From an uncultured Alphaproteobacteria bacterium (GTDB taxonomy: Bacteria; Pseudomonadota; Alphaproteobacteria; CAAHEQ01; UBA3637): a stretch of DNA of 64,000 bases. Below the pieces are notes generated by a model that saw nothing but the letters and a program-made list of their open reading frames with translations, had not been told where the DNA came from and did no database searches. Below are positions 18,273 to 27,851 of this stretch, in pieces (position 1 is the first letter of the stretch; each line of letters begins with the position of its first letter). The DNA lies in NCBI GenBank assembly GCA_944391735.1, contig CALXUR010000002.1:66484-130483 (forward strand), given 5' to 3'. The position numbers were made by a program, and so were the translations under genes.

Positions 18273-18347
18273 TGGCTCCAGCGGTAGGGCTCGAACCTAC
18301 GACCAATCGGTTAACAGCCGATTGCTCTACCACTGAGCTACGCTGGA
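18273..18347 (-). tRNA. tRNA-Asn(GTT)
   Basis: Minus-strand cloverleaf with acceptor TCCAGCG/CGCTGGA, anticodon stem ATCGG/CCGAT, loop CTGTTAA (anticodon GTT) and encoded CCA. Confidence 0.95.
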
Positions 18348-18435
18348 TCAGTGATCTTTTATTTACATCAAAAAAAATAAAATTGCAACACTTTTTTTCA
18401 CTTTTTTATTCTTTTTTTGTAAATAAGTCTTTTTT

Positions 18436-18510
18436 TGGAGGCCGGTACCGGAATCGAACCAGTATAAAAGGATTTGCAGTCCTCTGCATAAGCCATTCTG
18501 CCAACCGGCC
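18436..18510 (-). tRNA. tRNA-Cys(GCA)
   Basis: Minus-strand cloverleaf with acceptor GGCCGGT/ACCGGCC, anticodon loop CTGCAAA (anticodon GCA), T-arm CTGGTTCGATTCCGG and encoded CCA. Confidence 0.93.
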
Positions 18511-18635
18511 ATCAATTAAGACAAGACCCCTTTTACACATTTTAAAAAACAAAGTCAAGAAAAAAAATAATAATGCTTGAAAATTATTTCAAAATAGCAT
18601 ATTCTAAATCATAAATTTTTAAATGAGGAATAGAA

Positions 18636-19997
18636 ATGTTTAATAAATTTAGCGGGTTAACCCTGATCTTGTGTTCTGTGCCGTCTCTGGCTTTTGCCGA
18701 TACTCTTTCTGATGTGTTGTCATATACTTATGAAAATAGTTTAAGTATAACGGCGGAACGTTCCGGCCTTAAGGCAACGGATGAAACGGTGGCTCAGGCC
18801 AAGTCCGGTTATCGTCCGACGATTAAAGCAGATGGAAGTGCCGGTCGCACGTATAATAAAAATACTTATGATAACTCTTTTCTGGCGATGGAACAGAAAA
18901 AATATTTGAATCCGACGGATATTTCATTATCGTTTGTTCAACCGGTTTTTTCCGGCTTAAGCACGGTCAATTCCGTTGAGGCGGCCAAAAGTAATGTGCG
19001 ATCCGGTCGTGCTAATTTACAAAATACGGAGCAGGTTGTGTTATTGGATGCAACGGCCGTGTATATGGACGTTATTCGTGATGAGGCTGTTTTAGCCCTT
19101 CAAATCAATAATGAAAAAGTGTTGGCAAAACATTTGGAATCTTACAAAAAACGGTTTCGTGCCGGTGACTTGACGCGAACCGATGTGGCTCAGGCCGAAG
19201 CCCGGTTGTCGGGTGCAACGGCTAACCGAATCGCTGCTGAAGGACAGCTTCAGGTCTCCAAGGCCAATTTTTTCAGCGTGATTGGAATTGAACCGAATAA
19301 TTTACAGGATGTTCAGGATTTTTCACTTCAGCTGCCGCAAACCTTGGATATGGCGATTCGCCAGGCACTGGCCAATAATCCTAAAATTAAAGCAGCCGAA
19401 TATGCGACAAAAGCGGCTCAGGCTAATGTGAAAGCTAAAAAAGGTATTTTGGCACCATCTGTTAATGTAAACGGTGCCGTCGGTCGCCAGAAAGAACAAA
19501 TTTCAATTGAACAATCGGATTATTGGCAGGTATCGGCTAATTTGTCCATTCCGCTCTTTCAGTCCGGAAAGGAGTATGCCGATGTTCGGGAGGCCAAGCA
19601 GCTTGAAAATAAATATCGGATTCTGTGGGCAAAAACTTCTCAAGATGTGCGGGCGGAAACCATCAGTGCCTGGGAAAGTTATAAATCCACCCGTGCCCAG
19701 ATCGCTTCTATCAAAAAACAAATTGAAGCCTCTAAAATTGCTTTGGCCGGTGTGATTAGGGAAGCAAATGTCGGTTCCCGCACGGTTTTAGATGTGCTGG
19801 ATGCCGAACAGGAACATTTGGATAATCAGGTGTCTTTGGTGAAAGCGCATCGCGAGGAGATTGTTTCCGCATTTACACTTATGTCGGCAATAGGGCAGAT
19901 GAGTCCGCGCGGTTTGGGGTTGAATGTTGAAACGTATGACCCGAAAATCTATTATGAAGAAGTAAAGAACAAGTGGTTTGGCTATTCTGTTGATTAG
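18636..19997 (+). CDS. tolC: TolC-family outer membrane efflux protein
   Basis: Outer-membrane channel partner (453 aa) of type I secretion and RND/MFS efflux systems. A signal peptide ends at SLAFA-D (about residue 21). Two internally repeated OEP halves follow, with the typical YNKNTYDNS region, QARYRAGD-like KKRFRAGDLTRTDVAQAEARL and the equivalent EANVGSRTVLDVLDAEQEHLDNQ in the second half. Length is normal for alphaproteobacterial TolC. AGGAA lies before the ATG. popZ follows 14 bp after the stop. Confidence 0.93.
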   Translation: MFNKFSGLTLILCSVPSLAFADTLSDVLSYTYENSLSITAERSGLKATDETVAQAKSGYRPTIKADGSAGRTYNKNTYDNSFLAMEQKKYLNPTDISLSFVQPVFSGLSTVNSVEAAKSNVRSGRANLQNTEQVVLLDATAVYMDVIRDEAVLALQINNEKVLAKHLESYKKRFRAGDLTRTDVAQAEARLSGATANRIAAEGQLQVSKANFFSVIGIEPNNLQDVQDFSLQLPQTLDMAIRQALANNPKIKAAEYATKAAQANVKAKKGILAPSVNVNGAVGRQKEQISIEQSDYWQVSANLSIPLFQSGKEYADVREAKQLENKYRILWAKTSQDVRAETISAWESYKSTRAQIASIKKQIEASKIALAGVIREANVGSRTVLDVLDAEQEHLDNQVSLVKAHREEIVSAFTLMSAIGQMSPRGLGLNVETYDPKIYYEEVKNKWFGYSVD

Positions 19998-20011
19998 TGA
20001 AAGGTGTTTTT

Positions 20012-20434
20012 ATGGAATTAGCGCAGGAAACGGAACCGGAAGAACAACCTCCGATGGAGGTCGTTCTTCGTGAAATTCGGCAAATGTTGTTGGCTGATAT
20101 GCAGGCTGTTGCCGTTTCAAGCGATTCCGCTTGCTCGGCCTCTGTTGAAACGGAAGCTTCGGATTACTTTTTATTGACACCCGGTATGCGGTGTGATGTT
20201 GAATCGAAACATCCTGATCCGGCTTTATCCCTGTCTGTTCAGGAAAAAACGCAACAAGTGTTAAATAAATTATCTCGACTTCGGGAACCCCTTTCTTCCG
20301 ATAATGTGGTAAATCATGACACACCGGCGGTTTCCGCTTTGGAACCGGCTTTGACTGAATGGTTGAATACGCGTCTTCCTGAAATATTGGAACATATCGT
20401 TTCAAAAGAACTTCAAAAAGCGTTAAAAAAATAA
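20012..20434 (+). CDS. popZ: PopZ-like polar organizing protein (DUF2497)
   Basis: A 140-aa acidic protein. The N-terminal helix PMEVVLREIRQMLLAD matches the PopZ/DUF2497 motif 'EPSMEEILASIRRIIAED', and the C-terminus LEPALTEWLNTRLPEILEHIVSKELQKAL matches the oligomerisation helices 'LRPMLKEWLDANLPxLVERLVRxEI'. In Caulobacter PopZ forms a polar matrix that anchors ParB-parS. The middle is low-complexity, as in the family. The ATG at 20012 has AAAGGTG upstream. Position after tolC is common in Alphaproteobacteria. Confidence 0.85.
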   Translation: MELAQETEPEEQPPMEVVLREIRQMLLADMQAVAVSSDSACSASVETEASDYFLLTPGMRCDVESKHPDPALSLSVQEKTQQVLNKLSRLREPLSSDNVVNHDTPAVSALEPALTEWLNTRLPEILEHIVSKELQKALKK

Positions 20435-20439
20435 TTTTT

Positions 20440-21156
20440 CTATATAACACGATATACGGTTAACACGTGGACGTTTTTTGCACCCGCGCGTTTTAGTGTT
20501 TTAGCGCATTCATTAACGGTGGCACCGGTTGTCATAACATCGTCCAACAATAACACGGTCTTGTTCCGAATCAATTCCTGTTTAGAAACACTGAATGCTT
20601 TTAACACGTTTTTTTGTCTTTGTTTACGGCGCATATGTCCTTGACTGGGAGTGGATCTATTTCTTTTTAAAACAGTCGGATAAAATGGTATATTCAACTT
20701 CTTGCTTAAGGACTTTCCCAACAGAGAAGCTTGGTTATATTTTCTTTTCATTAAGCGATAACGATGAAGTGGAACGCTTAAAATCAGATCGGCTTCAAAT
20801 ACTTTTTTATCAACTTGCAACAATAATTTTGTAAATAGAGGTGCTAATTCCGTATGGTCACCATGCTTAAATGCCAGAATCAATTGTTTTGAAAAATGAT
20901 CATAATGTAAAATGGATCTAGCCATTTTAAAGGCTGGTTTGTGTTGCATACACGCGCCGCAGAGTATTTCTTTAAAGGGGGAATATTCAAAAGGTCTGCC
21001 ACAAATTTCGCAACATGGCTTGGTAATAAAGCGAAGTTCATTAAAGCAATTGGGGCATAAACAATGTGCAGCGTCTGTCTCCTCATGGCATATGGGACAG
21101 TTGGTCGGACAAATCAGATTAAGAAAGAAACGGCCTATTTGAGATAAAAAGAACAT
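20440..21156 (-). CDS. comF: ComF-family phosphoribosyltransferase-like protein
   Basis: A 238-aa protein with an N-terminal zinc-ribbon region (CPTNCPICHEE, CLCPNCFNEL, CCEICGRPF, CGAC) and a C-terminal PRT domain with the phosphoribosyl loop VLLLDDVMTTGATVNECAK. ComF relatives contribute to DNA uptake in naturally competent bacteria; the role elsewhere is uncertain. The ATG at 21156 has AAGGA upstream; an in-frame GTG at 21177 is less well placed. It converges on popZ with a 5-bp gap. Confidence 0.9.
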   Translation of the reverse strand: MFFLSQIGRFFLNLICPTNCPICHEETDAAHCLCPNCFNELRFITKPCCEICGRPFEYSPFKEILCGACMQHKPAFKMARSILHYDHFSKQLILAFKHGDHTELAPLFTKLLLQVDKKVFEADLILSVPLHRYRLMKRKYNQASLLGKSLSKKLNIPFYPTVLKRNRSTPSQGHMRRKQRQKNVLKAFSVSKQELIRNKTVLLLDDVMTTGATVNECAKTLKRAGAKNVHVLTVYRVI

Positions 21157-21217
21157 TTTACTTGTATTTCCTTGCACTCTCCAGTATATCTATTTTGAAA
21201 GGGGACACAAGCAAAAA

Positions 21218-21973
21218 ATGTCGGATTTGAAATTAACCAGAAAAAATTTACCGGAGTTAGCCTATACATGGGAACCGGGGGAAAGAAATCTTGCGGTTTT
21301 ATATTTGCATGGGTGGACGGCCAATCGAAAAAGCAAAAAGGCAGATGTGATTTTTGAAACAGCTCGGCAAGCCGGTTGTCATTATATTTCTGTAGATTAT
21401 ACGGCACATGGGGAATCATTGGGTGAGCCGTCCGATTTTACGGTCGGACGTGCCTTTCAGGATATATTGGATGTTTTGTCAGTAGTGCCCCAAATGCCGA
21501 TAATTATTGTCGGAAATTCTATCGGCGGCTGGCTCGGCTTTTTATTGGCCGAAAAATTAAAAGGGTTCGTTCCGGGGATTTTGGCTTTGGCTCCAGCCGT
21601 GGATATTACGGAGGATATTTGGAATTACTTAGTTCCGGATGTGGCGAAAGAGGCGTTGAACCGGGGGGATATTATTGGTCCGAGTCCGGATACACAGGGA
21701 TTTTGCCTGACGCGGGATCTGTTTCAAAACGGTTCTGAAATGGCGATGTTGAAAAAAGGGATTGATTATACCGGATCGGTTCGTATTTTATGGGGAGATC
21801 GGGATAATCGAGTACGTTTGGATAAGATTTTGCAGGTTAAAAATGCGTTGAAATCGGATGATGTTATTGTTACCCTGATAAAAGGAAGTGACCATCATTT
21901 GTCAGAGCCGTGCGATTTAAAGATGATTGGTTCAAATTTGGAAATATTGATAAAAGGAGTTAAAACAAAGTGA
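21218..21973 (+). CDS. Alpha/beta hydrolase
   Basis: A 251-aa single-domain serine hydrolase. The oxyanion region is LYLHGWTANRKSKKAD, the nucleophile elbow is VGNSIGGWLG (Ser near residue 104), Asp is likely in WGDRDNRV and His in GSDHHLSEP. The layout resembles ABHD10/BAAT-type esterases or thioesterases; substrate unknown. No signal peptide. The tspO-like gene starts inside its stop codon (GTGA), so the two are translationally coupled. Confidence 0.85.
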   Translation: MSDLKLTRKNLPELAYTWEPGERNLAVLYLHGWTANRKSKKADVIFETARQAGCHYISVDYTAHGESLGEPSDFTVGRAFQDILDVLSVVPQMPIIIVGNSIGGWLGFLLAEKLKGFVPGILALAPAVDITEDIWNYLVPDVAKEALNRGDIIGPSPDTQGFCLTRDLFQNGSEMAMLKKGIDYTGSVRILWGDRDNRVRLDKILQVKNALKSDDVIVTLIKGSDHHLSEPCDLKMIGSNLEILIKGVKTK

Positions 21974-22494
21974 TTACAAAAACTGAAAAAAAACATACAA
22001 AAGACACACAAAACATTTGGGTGAAGAGCGGACGTCTTTTTTTCTTATTATGTTTAACAAACGCCGTCGGGTATATCGGTTCTGTTTTTATAACACCGAA
22101 AGCTCTTGAGTGGTATCACTCTCTTATTTTATCAGAGTTGACGCCTCCGGGATTTTTATTTGGTTTGGTGTGGACTGTTTTGTATTTTTTAATGGCGTTT
22201 TCCGCATTTTTGGTTTGGAATCGAACGTCTCCGCGTCCGTTTGTGCTTCAGTTGGCTTTTAATCTGATTTGGCCTTTCGTGTTCTTTTATTTAAAAGAAC
22301 CTATTGCCGGGTTAGCGGTTATCCTTATGATGATGTATTTTATCTATCGGACAATTCGCGGTTTCGGATCGGTTTCAAAAATTGCCGGATGGCTTATGGT
22401 ACCGGTTTTTGTTTGGAGCGGCTTCGCTTTTTATTTGAACCTGATTGTTGTTTTATACAATACCGCAATCGGAGTTTGGCTCGGATTGATATAG
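21970..22494 (+). CDS. tspO: TspO/MBR family membrane protein
   Basis: A 174-aa protein with five predicted membrane helices and the family signature [25 protein letters not shown] (usual: WYxxLxxPxxxPPxxxFxxVWxxLY). TspO proteins bind porphyrins and, in Rhodobacter, modulate pigment gene expression. The start is a GTG that overlaps the previous stop. Its 3' end overlaps the convergent nfo gene by 42 bp. Confidence 0.88.
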   Translation: MITKTEKKHTKDTQNIWVKSGRLFFLLCLTNAVGYIGSVFITPKALEWYHSLILSELTPPGFLFGLVWTVLYFLMAFSAFLVWNRTSPRPFVLQLAFNLIWPFVFFYLKEPIAGLAVILMMMYFIYRTIRGFGSVSKIAGWLMVPVFVWSGFAFYLNLIVVLYNTAIGVWLGLI

Positions 22495-23316
22495 CTTTTT
22501 CAACAAAGTAATTTCGCCGGCGTACCCGCTTAAATTTTCTTGAGGTGTTTCAAGATAAAAGGGCTTGTCCTTTAATGCCGGGTGGTTAATTATTTTTGCA
22601 AAAGAGTTTAACCCGATGAATCCTTTACCGATTTTTTCATGTCGGTCTTTTCGACTGTTAAAAGGCATAAGACTATCGTTCAAGTGGATTGCTTTTAATT
22701 TATTGAGTCCGATGATTTTATCGAATTGATTTAATGTATTATCCAAATTATGAACAATATCATAACCGCCGGCGAAAATATGACATGTATCCAGACAAAC
22801 GCCTATTTTATCGGATAAATGCGTTTGATCTATGATTTCTTTCAACTCTTCAAAACGCGCCCCGATTTCGGTTCCTTTGCCGGACATTGCCTCCAACAGA
22901 ACGGTGGTTGTTTGATTGGGGGTTAACACTTCGTTTAAAAGTTCCGCAATTCTGTTGATACCGTCTGTTATTCCTTGCCCAACGTGACTACCCGGATGAA
23001 AGTTATACATATTACCGGGCAGATGTTCCATTCTGTTTAAATCATCGGTTAAAACAATACGGGCAAATTCACGGGTTTCCGGTTTATCTGCAGCGGGATT
23101 AAGCGTATACGGCGCGTGCGCCAGAATGGGTTTTAAATGGTGTTCCGAGGCATATGATTTAAATAATTCAATATCTTTTAAGTCTATCGGTTTGGCCTGG
23201 CTTCCGCGGGGATTTCTGGTAAAAAATTGAAATGTATTTGCACCGATGGATACGGCTTCTTTGGCCATATTTAAAAAACCTTTACCGGCCGATAAATGGC
23301 ATCCGATTGTCAACAT
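22453..23316 (-). CDS. nfo: Endonuclease IV (AP endonuclease)
   Basis: Zn-dependent apurinic/apyrimidinic endonuclease of base-excision repair (287 aa, TIM barrel). Signatures: [14 protein letters not shown] at the N-terminus, [40 protein letters not shown] and HLNDS. It begins immediately after the endA stop, so the two nuclease genes form an operon. It overlaps tspO at the 3' end. Confidence 0.95.
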   Translation of the reverse strand: MLTIGCHLSAGKGFLNMAKEAVSIGANTFQFFTRNPRGSQAKPIDLKDIELFKSYASEHHLKPILAHAPYTLNPAADKPETREFARIVLTDDLNRMEHLPGNMYNFHPGSHVGQGITDGINRIAELLNEVLTPNQTTTVLLEAMSGKGTEIGARFEELKEIIDQTHLSDKIGVCLDTCHIFAGGYDIVHNLDNTLNQFDKIIGLNKLKAIHLNDSLMPFNSRKDRHEKIGKGFIGLNSFAKIINHPALKDKPFYLETPQENLSGYAGEITLLKKLYQSEPNSDCGIV

Positions 23317-24117
23317 TTACTCCTCCTGCGGCCAAAGTCCGTTGTCTAAACATGGTTTTTTGACACGTTTATTTTCATTTTTTTGTATTTTTTCAATTCG
23401 ATAGGCGCGAATACATTCCCATTCGGTAACGGGATATTGCTTATCCCACGCCTCCATTAATTGGCGTTGCGACTTACTCATACGATATCGGGGATAACTG
23501 TCTTCAAAATATAAATATGTTCGCCCGATAACACCGCGCGCACGGGGAGGGGGTTCTACTTTTCGATCCTGTATTTTCATTAAACAAGAACCGAAAGAAG
23601 ATGGTGTATCCTCTTGAAATTGAGTAAAATTATAATTAAGTCGAGCCGCGTTGACCGCTCCGATGGCAGGGTATAGGTTATACATGTCAGATTGCATATA
23701 GCGATATTCTTTATTTGCTTTTTCGGCACATTTTCGACCCTTAAAAGAGTTGCCTTTTATATCATAACAATCCGGATCTCCGGTTCGCCACTCTGTAAAA
23801 GTGCGTCCGAAATTTTCTGCCGGGACAACATGTTCCCATTCCACACGATTGACGCGGGATTCAAAGCGGGAAGCCGTAAATCCTTCAGGCAGACATATAG
23901 TTTTTTCCGCATTGAAAGAGGCACCACAGTAAAGAGTAATTCTGTGATCGTAATAAACGCGTCCTTCAAGCCATTTTTTTGATTGAATAAATGAGTCATT
24001 GATTTGGTTTCCCGTAGGTGTAAATGCCGGCAGTGCGGCAAGTGAGACAGTCGCAATCGCGGCCAGCCAGAGGTAGACGACGGGAAAAAGGCGGTTTCGT
24101 ATTCGTATTTTTCGCAT
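23317..24117 (-). CDS. endA: Secreted endonuclease I-like nuclease
   Basis: A 266-aa extracellular or periplasmic DNase of the EndA family. The N-terminal hydrophobic segment (LFPVVYLWLAAIATVSLAALPAF) is a signal peptide or anchor. The beta-beta-alpha metal motif is seen in NRVEWEHVVPAENFG, followed by SDMYNLYPAIGAVNAARLNYNF and VIGRTYLYFEDSYPRY, all typical. Six or more Cys suggest disulfides. It precedes nfo without a gap. Confidence 0.92.
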   Translation of the reverse strand: MRKIRIRNRLFPVVYLWLAAIATVSLAALPAFTPTGNQINDSFIQSKKWLEGRVYYDHRITLYCGASFNAEKTICLPEGFTASRFESRVNRVEWEHVVPAENFGRTFTEWRTGDPDCYDIKGNSFKGRKCAEKANKEYRYMQSDMYNLYPAIGAVNAARLNYNFTQFQEDTPSSFGSCLMKIQDRKVEPPPRARGVIGRTYLYFEDSYPRYRMSKSQRQLMEAWDKQYPVTEWECIRAYRIEKIQKNENKRVKKPCLDNGLWPQEE

Positions 24118-24193
24118 GTTTTAATTATATTAAGATAAAATAAAAATGCAATAGAAAAAAAGAATAAAATTTTAAGAGGCATATGGAAAAAGC

Positions 24194-24221
24194 TTGTATT
24201 TTCGGAGTGATTTGATATAAC
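24194..24221 (+). promoter_or_regulatory. Putative promoter
   Basis: TTGTAT (24194-24199) and TATAAC (24216-24221), 16 bp apart, 37 bp before the ATG at 24259. It lies in the divergent gap with endA. Confidence 0.6.
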
Positions 24222-24258
24222 ATAAAAAGATATGCAACGAATAAGAGAGTAAAGGACA

Positions 24259-25173
24259 ATGCAAGAAGAAGATATTTTGGCTTTTTTGATAAAGCACAAA
24301 TTATTGCCTAACATACCTATGACCATTCGCCGGGTGGATGTCGGAGCTGCATCTTATAACTTTATTATAACAATGCCGGACAGGCGTGTCTTTTGTAAAA
24401 TTTTAAAAAGCAAAAATGAAGAAAAAATAAAGCGTTTGATGACCAATCTGAACGCTTTTGAGCAAACATCCTACTGTCCGCGGATTTTAGCTCCTGCTTT
24501 TAAGTTTAACGGCATGAATGGGTTATTGATTGAATATAAGGATGGGCAGGCTCTTGATGCCGATGATTTTTCGTTGGAAACATGCCGCGCCATTGTGCAA
24601 GCGTATCATATTTTTGATGAATGCCCTCCCCCGGTATATTCGTTTTTATTACCGATGTTGGATTTACCCTCTTTAAAAAAAGAAGTTATTTTAAAGTTAA
24701 AAGCACAGAAGACATGTTTTTTTTACGGGTGGCTTGTTCGAAAAATCAGTTTGTTTTTTGAACGTATTCCGGATGAGATGCTGGCTGAAAAAACACAATG
24801 GCTACAGGTGATACATGGTGATTTGCATGCCAAAAATTTATTATTTAAAGGGACTGAATTGTCTTCATTTCTTGACTTGGAAGAGCTGCGTTTCGGTTAT
24901 CCGACGGAAGATTGGTGTCGTTTGATTTTATGTGCCATGGAGAGGTTGATGTTGCCTTTTCACAGACGTATTTTTTTACGCAAACAAATTCAAACATTTC
25001 AATCCCTTCTTGATTTTTCAAAGGAAGAGTGGGATTTGGGATATTATTCTTTTCTGTTGGTTAAGATGGCTAAACTTGTTTCTAAATCACGTAAAATGAC
25101 TTTTTGGAAATCGGTTAAATTTATGATGTTAATCAATTTGTTAAATAAGGAAGTCTTCCAAAAACAAATATGA
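24259..25173 (+). CDS. APH/choline kinase-like phosphotransferase
   Basis: A 304-aa protein kinase-fold phosphotransferase. The catalytic loop is VIHGDLHAKNLLF (about residues 190-202) and the metal-binding region SFLDLEELRFGYPTEDWCR. The N-lobe has VDVGAASYNFIITMPDRRVFCKIL with the ATP-binding Lys. Such enzymes phosphorylate aminoglycosides, sugars or lipid head groups; no substrate can be read from sequence. AAAGGA precedes the ATG. It is monocistronic between divergent endA and convergent tRNA-Ser. Confidence 0.8.
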   Translation: MQEEDILAFLIKHKLLPNIPMTIRRVDVGAASYNFIITMPDRRVFCKILKSKNEEKIKRLMTNLNAFEQTSYCPRILAPAFKFNGMNGLLIEYKDGQALDADDFSLETCRAIVQAYHIFDECPPPVYSFLLPMLDLPSLKKEVILKLKAQKTCFFYGWLVRKISLFFERIPDEMLAEKTQWLQVIHGDLHAKNLLFKGTELSSFLDLEELRFGYPTEDWCRLILCAMERLMLPFHRRIFLRKQIQTFQSLLDFSKEEWDLGYYSFLLVKMAKLVSKSRKMTFWKSVKFMMLINLLNKEVFQKQI

Positions 25174-25198
25174 TGGCGATAGGGTGATCCGTATTAAA

Positions 25199-25229
25199 AA
25201 AACGGAATATCCGGTGTCGATATTCCGTT
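25199..25229 (-). terminator. Terminator of tRNA-Ser
   Basis: AACGGAATATC and GATATTCCGTT form an 11-bp stem, 3' of the tRNA on the minus strand; it may also stop the phosphotransferase gene. Confidence 0.8.
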
Positions 25230-25232
25230 AAT

Positions 25233-25322
25233 TGGCGGAGAGGGTGAGATTCGAACTCACGGTGGGGTTACCCCCACGCCGGTTTTCAAGACCGGAGCCT
25301 TAAACCACTCGACCACCTCTCC
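25233..25322 (-). tRNA. tRNA-Ser(TGA)
   Basis: 90-nt class II tRNA on the minus strand: acceptor GGAGAGG/CCTCTCC, anticodon loop CTTGAAA (anticodon TGA), long variable arm GTGGGGGTAACCCCAC and encoded CCA. Confidence 0.95.
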
Positions 25323-25504
25323 ACATATTCAAGGTTTTCAGATAATGTGTGGTCGTCTCTGAAAACGTCTATTCATGCACAGGAGCGCATCAATAAGAAA
25401 GGTTCTTATCAAGAACAACAGTATGTATGACAGAAAAAAATGAAAAAATCAAGTGATTTTTTTAGAAAAATAAGCTATGATAAAAACATCAAGAGGAGAT
25501 AAAG

Positions 25505-26710
25505 ATGAAATTTTTATTCAAATCAACATGTTATTTTCTGTTGTCTGTTTGTGCAATGGGGTGGAAAGCATCCTATGCCGCAGAAGATTTTTCAGTTTGG
25601 AAAGATTCTTTTTATCAGGAGGCCATTCATGCCGGCATATCCAAAGATATTTTGGATAAATATGTTCCTCGGATGACGTTTTTGCCGCGGGTTATCAAAT
25701 TGGATATGTCCAAGCCGGAGTATTTGCAGAATTTTTTTGATTACACGCGCGTGCGTGTTTCGGATCATCGTATTGCACGGGGACAAAAAATGCTTCAAAA
25801 ATACAAGACTTGGTTAAAGCGTGTTTCGGATCAATACGGTGTTCCTCCGGCCTATTTGGTAGCCTTGTGGGGAATGGAAACAAACTATGGATCCTATATG
25901 GGAAATGTTGATATGTTGAATTCCCTGTCGACATTGGCATACCATCCGCGTCGCCGCCGTTTTTTTACGGGAGAATTAATAGCCTATTTTAAAATTTTGG
26001 AAAACGAACCTTCGGTTGCGCCGGAAAAAGGGTCTTGGGACGGGGGCTTTGGCAATTTTCAATTTATGCCGACAACATTTTTGGCGTATGCGGTGGACGG
26101 CGACAACAACGGGCGGCGGGATATTGTTCGCAATATGCCGGACGCTTTTTCTTCAGCCGCCAATTATTTATCTCGCATGGGATGGAACAAAGACGAGCCA
26201 TGGGGCAGGGAGGTTGTTTTTCCGGAAAGTCCGGATTGGGATCAAATCCACCAATATGAAACCAAAACAGTGCGTGAGTGGCAAAAAATGGGGATTTACC
26301 CCAAATATATTGATGCTTTTCCGGAATCGGAACTGAAGACGAAGGCTCAATTACGAATGCCAATGGGAATTTCGGGGCCTGTTTTTTTGACGTATCCGAA
26401 TTTTAAAATTATTATGCGGTGGAATAAGATGGAATTATATGCGTTGTCTGTTGGTATTTTAGCAGATATTCTTCAAAACAACATGCCGCGCGTTGAGGTG
26501 CCGGCGGATTTTATTCCTTTTAAAACGACCTCTATCATACGGATGCAGGAAGAATTAACGAAGCGCGGATACGATGCCGGGGGTGCCGACGGGAAAATAG
26601 GGAGCAAAACGCGAAAAGCCATTCGTGCGTTCCAGAAAGATAACCGCATGGCTCAAGATGGATATCCCTCAATTGAATTACTAAAAAAATTAGAATGTTA
26701 CGACGAATGA
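25505..26710 (+). CDS. Lytic murein transglycosylase, MltB type (SLT_2) with PG-binding domain
   Basis: A 401-aa periplasmic enzyme cleaving glycan strands to 1,6-anhydro-MurNAc ends. A signal peptide ends near SYAAED (about residue 26). The GH103 catalytic Glu is in LWGMETNYGSYMGN and the fold continues with GSWDGGFGNFQFMPTTFLAYAVDGDNN. A peptidoglycan-binding domain closes the protein (RMQEELTKRGYDAGGADGKI). AAGAGGAG precedes the ATG. The rlpA-like gene overlaps the stop as ATGA. Confidence 0.93.
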   Translation: MKFLFKSTCYFLLSVCAMGWKASYAAEDFSVWKDSFYQEAIHAGISKDILDKYVPRMTFLPRVIKLDMSKPEYLQNFFDYTRVRVSDHRIARGQKMLQKYKTWLKRVSDQYGVPPAYLVALWGMETNYGSYMGNVDMLNSLSTLAYHPRRRRFFTGELIAYFKILENEPSVAPEKGSWDGGFGNFQFMPTTFLAYAVDGDNNGRRDIVRNMPDAFSSAANYLSRMGWNKDEPWGREVVFPESPDWDQIHQYETKTVREWQKMGIYPKYIDAFPESELKTKAQLRMPMGISGPVFLTYPNFKIIMRWNKMELYALSVGILADILQNNMPRVEVPADFIPFKTTSIIRMQEELTKRGYDAGGADGKIGSKTRKAIRAFQKDNRMAQDGYPSIELLKKLECYDE

Positions 26711-27837
26711 TTAAAGTAAAAAAAGATACTCTTTTAATTCTGTTGGGATGTTTGGTGTTAAACGGTTGCAGTGACAACGGGTTTCTATTCAGATCTTTTG
26801 GAGAATATGATCAGACTGAAAGAAAAGGGGTTTATTACATTGGTGAACCCTATCGTATCAAAGGGGTTTTATACACACCTACCGAGGATATGTCATATAG
26901 TGAGCGGGGTATGGCCGCTTGGTACACCAGAAATGACCTGAACAAATTAACGACGAACGGAGAGGTTTTTGATGATAATCTAATGACCGCGGCGCACAAA
27001 ACACTGCCATTGCCCAGTATGGTGCGCATTACAAATCTTGAGAATGGAAACACGGCGATTGTTCGTGTTAATGACAGAGGTCCCAATGTTAATAACCGAT
27101 TGATTGATGTTTCCCAAGGAACGGCCGCTGCTTTGGAGTTCCGAGCGGGCGGCACAACGATGGTTCAAGTTGATATTTTACCGGAAGAAAGTCGCCGTTT
27201 GAAGGCGGCGTTAATGGGAAAGGATCAGGTGCCTGTGAATACGGATATTTACACACCTGTGGAAATTGTTCCGCTTGGAAGTGAACTGCCCGTGTATCAG
27301 CCGTCGGAATCAGCCATTCCCATTTATGGAGATAAGTCCGTTCAGGAAACAGTCGGAGATACTGTGTTAAAAGAGGAAGCGTCTGTAACAACAGATGATC
27401 GAAATATATCCGAAGTAAGGGTAAATAATAATCCGGTAGACCTGGTGCCGCCCGAATTGGATGCTGTCGAAGTGCCTTTGACCGGTAAAGTCCCCGTAAG
27501 TCGTGTGGCAAATGATGTTTCCATTGAAGAGGAGGCGGTTTCAGAGTATAAATCGGTTCAATCCGAGAAAAAAGTGGAAGCTGTTCAGATTTCGAAAGAT
27601 ACTTTTGATGATCTTTCGGAAAAATGGATGATTCAGGCCGGTGCGTTCGGCAATCCTGAAAACATTGAAAAAACTGTCCGTATTTTAAAGACGATCGGGT
27701 CGGTTGTTCAGGTGGAGCGCAGTGGTTTGACGGCAATTCAAATCGGGCCTTTTAAAAATAGAAATGAGGCGGAAGAGATACTTGACAAAGTTCGGCGGGC
27801 AGGGTATCCTGAAGCACAAATTCGAAAACAAAAGTAA
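26707..27837 (+). CDS. rlpA: RlpA-like lipoprotein with SPOR domain
   Basis: A 376-aa outer-membrane lipoprotein predicted by the lipobox VLNGC near residue 20. The double-psi barrel RlpA domain is clear (GMAAWYTRNDLNKLTTNGEVFDD, then TAAHKTLPLPSMVRITNLENG and VNDRGPN). A long low-complexity linker leads to a C-terminal SPOR domain (KWMIQAGAFGNPENIEKT) that binds denuded septal glycan. RlpA in Pseudomonas is a lytic transglycosylase. I chose the ATG at 26707 (ATGA overlap with the mltB-like gene); 26695 is also in frame. Confidence 0.9.
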   Translation: MIKVKKDTLLILLGCLVLNGCSDNGFLFRSFGEYDQTERKGVYYIGEPYRIKGVLYTPTEDMSYSERGMAAWYTRNDLNKLTTNGEVFDDNLMTAAHKTLPLPSMVRITNLENGNTAIVRVNDRGPNVNNRLIDVSQGTAAALEFRAGGTTMVQVDILPEESRRLKAALMGKDQVPVNTDIYTPVEIVPLGSELPVYQPSESAIPIYGDKSVQETVGDTVLKEEASVTTDDRNISEVRVNNNPVDLVPPELDAVEVPLTGKVPVSRVANDVSIEEEAVSEYKSVQSEKKVEAVQISKDTFDDLSEKWMIQAGAFGNPENIEKTVRILKTIGSVVQVERSGLTAIQIGPFKNRNEAEEILDKVRRAGYPEAQIRKQK

Positions 27838-27851
27838 GAAGGATGATGACA

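Noticed and set aside
23757..24326. Minus-strand ORF of 189 aa overlapping endA
   Set aside because: Shadow frame of endA, which has clear nuclease motifs and a signal peptide.
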